Source: an uncultured Bacteroidota bacterium
Lineage (GTDB): Bacteria > Bacteroidota > Bacteroidia > Chitinophagales > Chitinophagaceae
Direction: 5' to 3'
Length of the DNA: 64,000 nt
Assembly (NCBI GenBank): GCA_903865435.1
Contig: CAIPJS010000002.1
Coordinates: 21,375 to 85,374 of the forward strand
Below the pieces are notes generated by a model, which saw only the letters and a program-made list of their open reading frames with translations, was not told where the DNA came from and did no database searches. The position numbers were made by a program, and so were the translations under genes. Positions within the stretch are counted from its first letter, which is position 1, and every line of letters begins with the position of its first letter. Shown piece by piece: positions 60,158 to 64,000 of the stretch.

Positions 60158-61526
60158 AAAAAACAAACATGCTTTCTTTTTATGTCTACTAAGTTTCTTT
60201 TGTGTAGCAAGGATTCAAGCGCAAATTAAAATAAACGCCATTACGATTGAGGGTAATGAAAAAACAAAGAATTATATCATCCTGAGAGAATTGCCTTATC
60301 ATGTAGGTGACATCATTCCAAAGGATTCTTTGTCTTATTACAATAGCATTGCACATCAACATCTTATCAATACTTCCTTGTTCAATGAAGCTTATGTTAC
60401 TGTTCAAGCCGATGACAGTCTTTCCTGTACGATTCATATTCAATTAAAAGAGCGTTGGTATTTTTTCCCAATCCCTTATGCTCGATGGGCAGATAGAAAT
60501 TTTAGCCAATGGTGGCATGAAGGAAATAGAAGTTTAGATCGGGTGAATTATGGAATTAACTTTAGAGAAAGCAATTTAACAGGCAACAATGATAAATTGA
60601 CGCTTGGGTTGGTAGCGGGATATACTCAACAAGCCATAGTAAGGTATCAATTGCCTTATTTTGATAAGCAATTGCGTTTTGGGATTGGATTTGGCTTTCA
60701 ATATTTTACGCAAAAAGAAATGAATACGTCCACCAATTTGGACAAACAAATTTTTTTAAAAACAGATGCAGTAATACAAAAAGGATATCGATCTAATATT
60801 AGTTTTTTTTACCGACCTAATTTTTATGAAAGACAAAATGTACAAATTGGTTTTGGCACAAATGAAATTTCAGATTCTGCATTTTTAATACAACCAGCTT
60901 TTTTACCTACACTTGGTAAATCGTTTAATTACCTTGATATGAATTATGCCTATTCAAAAATAAATTTTGATTACAATGCTTATCCGTCCAAAGGTGCCGC
61001 TTTGGAATTTACTGCGTACCATCGGTTTTCTGCACACAGTGATTTAAGTTCTCTACAGTTAAGAAAAATATTGGCCCAGCCTTTAGGTAACAGTAATTTT
61101 ATTTTATTTGAATCCAATACACTAGTTAAATTTTTATCCAATCACAATTATACAGATGCAAGATTAATGGGCTATGGAAATATGCAAATGTCTGGTTTAG
61201 AGTATTATGTTGTAGATGGAAATGCTGGAACTTTGTTTAGAGCAGAATGGCACCATCCGTTGGGAGGTTTTACAGTGAAAAATTTAATAGCTAAAAAAAC
61301 CTTACCCGAAGTGAAATATAGGTTTTGGTTAAAAGCATTTACCAATTTAGGGTATGTCTATTCGGACAGGCCATCGGACAATTCAAGGCTTTCTAATACG
61401 CTTTTGCGAACAGCCGGCATGGGCATAGACATTATCAGTATTTATGATTTTGTATTAAAAATTGATTACAGCTTGAATCAGCTTGGGGACAAAGGGTTAT
61501 ATTTGCGTGCTGGTTTAAATTTTTAA
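60150..61526 (+). CDS. short BamA/Omp85-like outer-membrane protein
   Basis: 458 residues with a signal peptide ending RIQAQ (about residue 25). One POTRA-like domain (about 26-105; INAITIEGNEKTKNYIILREL) precedes a beta-barrel ending GLYLRAGLNF. Full BamA has five POTRA domains and about 800 residues, so this is a compact Omp85 relative, perhaps a TamA-like or lipid-related barrel. It overlaps the CBS-domain gene by eight bases. The specific role is not known. Confidence 0.8.
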   Translation: MFKKNKHAFFLCLLSFFCVARIQAQIKINAITIEGNEKTKNYIILRELPYHVGDIIPKDSLSYYNSIAHQHLINTSLFNEAYVTVQADDSLSCTIHIQLKERWYFFPIPYARWADRNFSQWWHEGNRSLDRVNYGINFRESNLTGNNDKLTLGLVAGYTQQAIVRYQLPYFDKQLRFGIGFGFQYFTQKEMNTSTNLDKQIFLKTDAVIQKGYRSNISFFYRPNFYERQNVQIGFGTNEISDSAFLIQPAFLPTLGKSFNYLDMNYAYSKINFDYNAYPSKGAALEFTAYHRFSAHSDLSSLQLRKILAQPLGNSNFILFESNTLVKFLSNHNYTDARLMGYGNMQMSGLEYYVVDGNAGTLFRAEWHHPLGGFTVKNLIAKKTLPEVKYRFWLKAFTNLGYVYSDRPSDNSRLSNTLLRTAGMGIDIISIYDFVLKIDYSLNQLGDKGLYLRAGLNF

Positions 61527-61535
61527 TCTTTGAAC

Positions 61536-62417
61536 ATGAAAGTCGCAATTTATAGTAGAGGGGTAGACTTGGATCAACAACAATCTTTAAATGCATTGTT
61601 GTCTGAATTAAATCGATATGATTCTACTATTTATGTATTTGCAGATCTTATTGAAAAATTTGATTTAAATGAAGCCAGTGGTAAAAATGCATTGATCCCT
61701 TTTACTTCAATATTAGATTTACAAAATATAGTAGATTGTTTAATAAGTTTAGGCGGCGATGGTACTGTTTTAGATACTGTGACCATTGTCGGCAATACAA
61801 CCATTCCAATTTTAGGAATCAATTATGGTCGATTGGGTTTTTTGGCTACCATTTCAAAAGATGAATTAAGTATTATGGTGGAGGCTTTGGTGAACAGATC
61901 TTATGTCATTGAAAAAAGATCTTTGCTACACCTAGATTCCAATTTACCCATTTTTGGATCGGCCCCCTACGCACTAAATGAATTTGCCATACATAAAAGA
62001 GATACGTCTCCGATGATTAAAATTCATACTTATTTAAATGGTGAATTTTTAAATTCTTATTGGGCAGATGGAATTATTGTTGCAACCCCAACCGGATCTA
62101 CTGGTTACAATATGAGCTGTAATGGCCCAATACTATTTCCTGATTCTGCCAGTTTTGTAATCACTCCAGTGGCACCTCACAATTTAAATGTTCGTTCAAT
62201 AGTAGTTCCAGATTCCTCGGTAATTTCTTTTGAAGTAGAAGGAAGAACAGAGGAACTAATTTGTGCCATGGATGCAAGAAAAGAAATTGTGGCAAAGAAT
62301 ATTCAGTTGGCTGTAAAGAAAGAAAATTTTATGGTACATTTTATAAGACTGAATGAGAACAGCTATTTAACTACACTCCGAACAAAATTAACATGGGGTT
62401 TAGACAAAAGAAATTAG
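61536..62417 (+). CDS. nadK: NAD kinase
   Basis: 293 residues from the ATG at 61536 (MKVAIYSRG); a TTG at 61530 is also in frame. CLISLGGDGTVLDT carries the GGDG motif, followed by LGINYGRLGFLAT, NEFAIHKRDTSPMIKI and WADGIIVATPTGSTGYNMSCNG (the last containing the substrate Asp and the TGSTGY loop), and ITPVAPHNLNVRSIV. It phosphorylates NAD to NADP. It lies nine bases after the Omp85-like gene and three before the DUF6089-type gene. Confidence 0.96.
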   Translation: MKVAIYSRGVDLDQQQSLNALLSELNRYDSTIYVFADLIEKFDLNEASGKNALIPFTSILDLQNIVDCLISLGGDGTVLDTVTIVGNTTIPILGINYGRLGFLATISKDELSIMVEALVNRSYVIEKRSLLHLDSNLPIFGSAPYALNEFAIHKRDTSPMIKIHTYLNGEFLNSYWADGIIVATPTGSTGYNMSCNGPILFPDSASFVITPVAPHNLNVRSIVVPDSSVISFEVEGRTEELICAMDARKEIVAKNIQLAVKKENFMVHFIRLNENSYLTTLRTKLTWGLDKRN

Positions 62418-62420
62418 TCC

Positions 62421-63224
62421 ATGCGAAAAGGAATATTTTTTTTATTTTTCTATCTAATACTTGCCATTACTTCAGATGCGCAGTATACCCAATTGGTGGA
62501 AAACAGAGGAGAGATTGGGTTGTTTCAAGGCATGGTAACCTATCAAGGAGACATCTCGCCTAAGTCATATTTTTTCAATACAACCTATGGTGGCTTTTAT
62601 AAAAAAGCGCTTAACGACTATGTAGGCATTCGATTTAATTATGAAAGAATTACTTTACAAGGAGATGATAATTTCACTTCCAATTATTATGTCTATGCTA
62701 GAAAAGCAAGTTTTGAAAGAGTGGCACATGAGGCAAGCATTATGTTGGAATTACATTTTTTAAAATTTATCGAAGAGAACAATCGATATCGATTTACACC
62801 TTATTTAAGTTTTGGTGTAGGGGGTTTAAAATCAATTAGTAGTTATTTAAAATTTGCAGATGCCCCGCATACAACTACTGCTTCAGCAAAAATTATTTCC
62901 TTTCCTATCAATTTTGGATTCAAATATAATTTCTTTGGTTCTTTTAATATTTTTGGAGAAGCCACTTATCGATTTACCAATACCGACAATTTAGATTTTC
63001 TGTCGGATGATGGAATTACTGTTGGAAATACAATTTACCAAGGCAGTACTTCCGGCAACGACCGTTACTTTAGTTTTAAATCGGGTCTTTCTTACAATCT
63101 TCAAAAAATATATGGTCCTGAGCTTCCTAAAAAAACCAAGAAAAAAAGTATTTTAAGCAGCGAAGCCTCTGGTGAAAAAACGGCAAACAAAAAAGGCTTC
63201 TTCTCCTTTTTTAAGCGCCATTAA
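62421..63224 (+). CDS. DUF6089-like outer-membrane protein
   Basis: 267 residues, signal peptide ending TSDAQ (about residue 20), then a small beta-barrel pattern: EIGLFQGMVTYQGDI, YVGIRFNYERITLQGD, RFTPYLSFGVGG, FKYNFFGSFNIFGEATYRFT. A Lys-rich C-terminal tail is unusual for a barrel. The type is found between nadK and uppS in many Bacteroidota. Function unknown. Confidence 0.78.
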   Translation: MRKGIFFLFFYLILAITSDAQYTQLVENRGEIGLFQGMVTYQGDISPKSYFFNTTYGGFYKKALNDYVGIRFNYERITLQGDDNFTSNYYVYARKASFERVAHEASIMLELHFLKFIEENNRYRFTPYLSFGVGGLKSISSYLKFADAPHTTTASAKIISFPINFGFKYNFFGSFNIFGEATYRFTNTDNLDFLSDDGITVGNTIYQGSTSGNDRYFSFKSGLSYNLQKIYGPELPKKTKKKSILSSEASGEKTANKKGFFSFFKRH

Positions 63225-63250
63225 CCTAGTTATTTTCTTAATTTCACATT

Positions 63251-63988
63251 ATGGAAAATTTGGATTTACATAAACTGCCTAAACATATAGCCATCATTAT
63301 GGATGGGAATGGCAGATGGGCGCAAGAACAGGGGCAGGATCGTTTATTTGGTCATTATGAAGGAGTTGTTAGTGTAAGAAAAGTGGTGGAGGCGGCCACT
63401 GAAATAGGCATCAAATACCTTACTTTATACGCATTTAGTACAGAGAATTGGGATCGACCCGAAACCGAAGTAAATGGGTTGATGAGCCTATTTGTGGATA
63501 CCATTGCTAAAGAAGTCCCCGATTTGCATAAAAATAACATCAAATTGCACTTTATTGGGAATCTAGCGCTTTTGCCAGAGGAGGCGCAAAAGGCCTTGGC
63601 TGCAGGGATGGAACAAACTGCCCAAAATACGGGTCTAGAGTTGATCATCGCCTTGAGTTACAGCAGTCGATGGGAGCTTGCCGAAGCAGCTAAAAAAATT
63701 GCTTTACAGGTACAAAATGGCCTACTTACAATAGACCAAATTACCGAAGCGACTTTGTCTAAAAACCTTACTACCAGTGATTTTCCAGATCCAGAATTAT
63801 TGATTCGCACCAGCGGCGAATTTAGAATTAGCAATTTTTTATTGTTTCAAATTGCGTATGCCGAACTGTATTTTACGAACACACGTTGGCCTAATTTTCG
63901 GAAAAAGGATTTGATTGATGCCCTATTGGATTATCAATCCAGGGAGCGCAGATTTGGCAAAACCAGTCAGCAAATCACATCAAATTAA
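63251..63988 (+). CDS. uppS: isoprenyl transferase (undecaprenyl diphosphate synthase)
   Basis: 245 residues, full length. HIAIIMDGNGRWAQEQG holds the catalytic Asp and the diphosphate-binding GNGRW; YAFSTENWDRPETEV, FIGNLALLP, LSYSSRWELA and RTSGEFRISNFLLFQIAY follow. It makes the C55 carrier lipid for peptidoglycan and other surface polymers. It ends 12 bases before the window edge; an Omp85/BamA gene is often next in this group but cannot be seen. Confidence 0.96.
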   Translation: MENLDLHKLPKHIAIIMDGNGRWAQEQGQDRLFGHYEGVVSVRKVVEAATEIGIKYLTLYAFSTENWDRPETEVNGLMSLFVDTIAKEVPDLHKNNIKLHFIGNLALLPEEAQKALAAGMEQTAQNTGLELIIALSYSSRWELAEAAKKIALQVQNGLLTIDQITEATLSKNLTTSDFPDPELLIRTSGEFRISNFLLFQIAYAELYFTNTRWPNFRKKDLIDALLDYQSRERRFGKTSQQITSN

Positions 63989-64000
63989 ATAATTAATTAA

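Noticed and set aside
1..64000. CRISPR arrays, IS elements, toxin-antitoxin pairs, rRNA operons
   Set aside because: No regularly spaced repeats, transposase, recombinase or rRNA-like sequence was noticed while reading both strands.

Overview
The window is AT-rich DNA from a Bacteroidota bacterium, most likely of the Chitinophagales/Chitinophagaceae type. Evidence: a SusC/SusD pair, GldC, an IPExxxVDY-family protein, YHYH and DUF6089-like proteins, DUF5690-like transport, several Bacteroidota promoters of the form TTTG...TAnnTTTG placed very close to ATG codons, and almost no Shine-Dalgarno sequences. No phage, CRISPR array or IS transposase was seen.

1-15.9 kb is a phosphorus-scavenging island. 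A SusC/SusD outer-membrane uptake pair is divergent from a PhnO-like aminophosphonate acetyltransferase and a PI-PLC-like phosphodiesterase. Downstream lie a secreted tyrosine-phosphatase-like enzyme and a tight five-gene operon: MFS transporter, FAD oxidoreductase of the phosphonate-linked type, a PhnZ-type HD oxygenase with all catalytic residues, a phosphonatase-like HAD enzyme and a GNAT. Facing it is a three-gene operon with a purple-acid-phosphatase-like enzyme and a beta-propeller/phosphoesterase fusion. Heptamers resembling TTAAYAN at an 11-base period, the architecture of PhoB/PhoP boxes, precede several of these units. Together they suggest phosphate-starvation control of import, dephosphorylation and C-P bond cleavage without PhnY, PhnW or C-P lyase in the window.

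16.0-18.6 kb holds one large InlB-repeat lipoprotein gene between two copies of a 16-base sequence. One copy is the 3' end of a 163-base tRNA-like RNA with a very large variable region; the other is a 3' remnant followed by its own terminator. 18.6-24.4 kb has an Lrp regulator, a two-subunit Tat-exported molybdenum hydroxylase without its FAD subunit, an acyl-CoA dehydrogenase and a MarR regulator with a palindromic operator. 24.5-30.6 kb is a minus-strand operon for non-phosphorylating L-fucose oxidation, ending in an unusual nucleotidyltransferase-GHMP kinase fusion.

30.7-64 kb is mostly housekeeping: GT2 glycosyltransferase, KorB, RNase HII, heme A synthase, PdxH, an ORF6N protein containing a 43-base palindrome, a C-terminal transketolase subunit, a split CarB N-terminal half, Bcp, a YHYH-MORN-SCO cassette, FeoB, M28 peptidase, SelD, biotin ligase, RsfS-FtsH-LUD-LpxH-MscS, a GldC-YqeY-CvpA group, and an alpha/beta hydrolase-CBS-BamA-like-NadK-DUF6089-UppS operon. 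Several enzymes (KorB, transketolase C-half, CarB N-half, the molybdenum hydroxylase) lack the partner gene usually found beside them. Many translation starts here were moved to an internal ATG because the longer frame began at a TTG inside a promoter or terminator.
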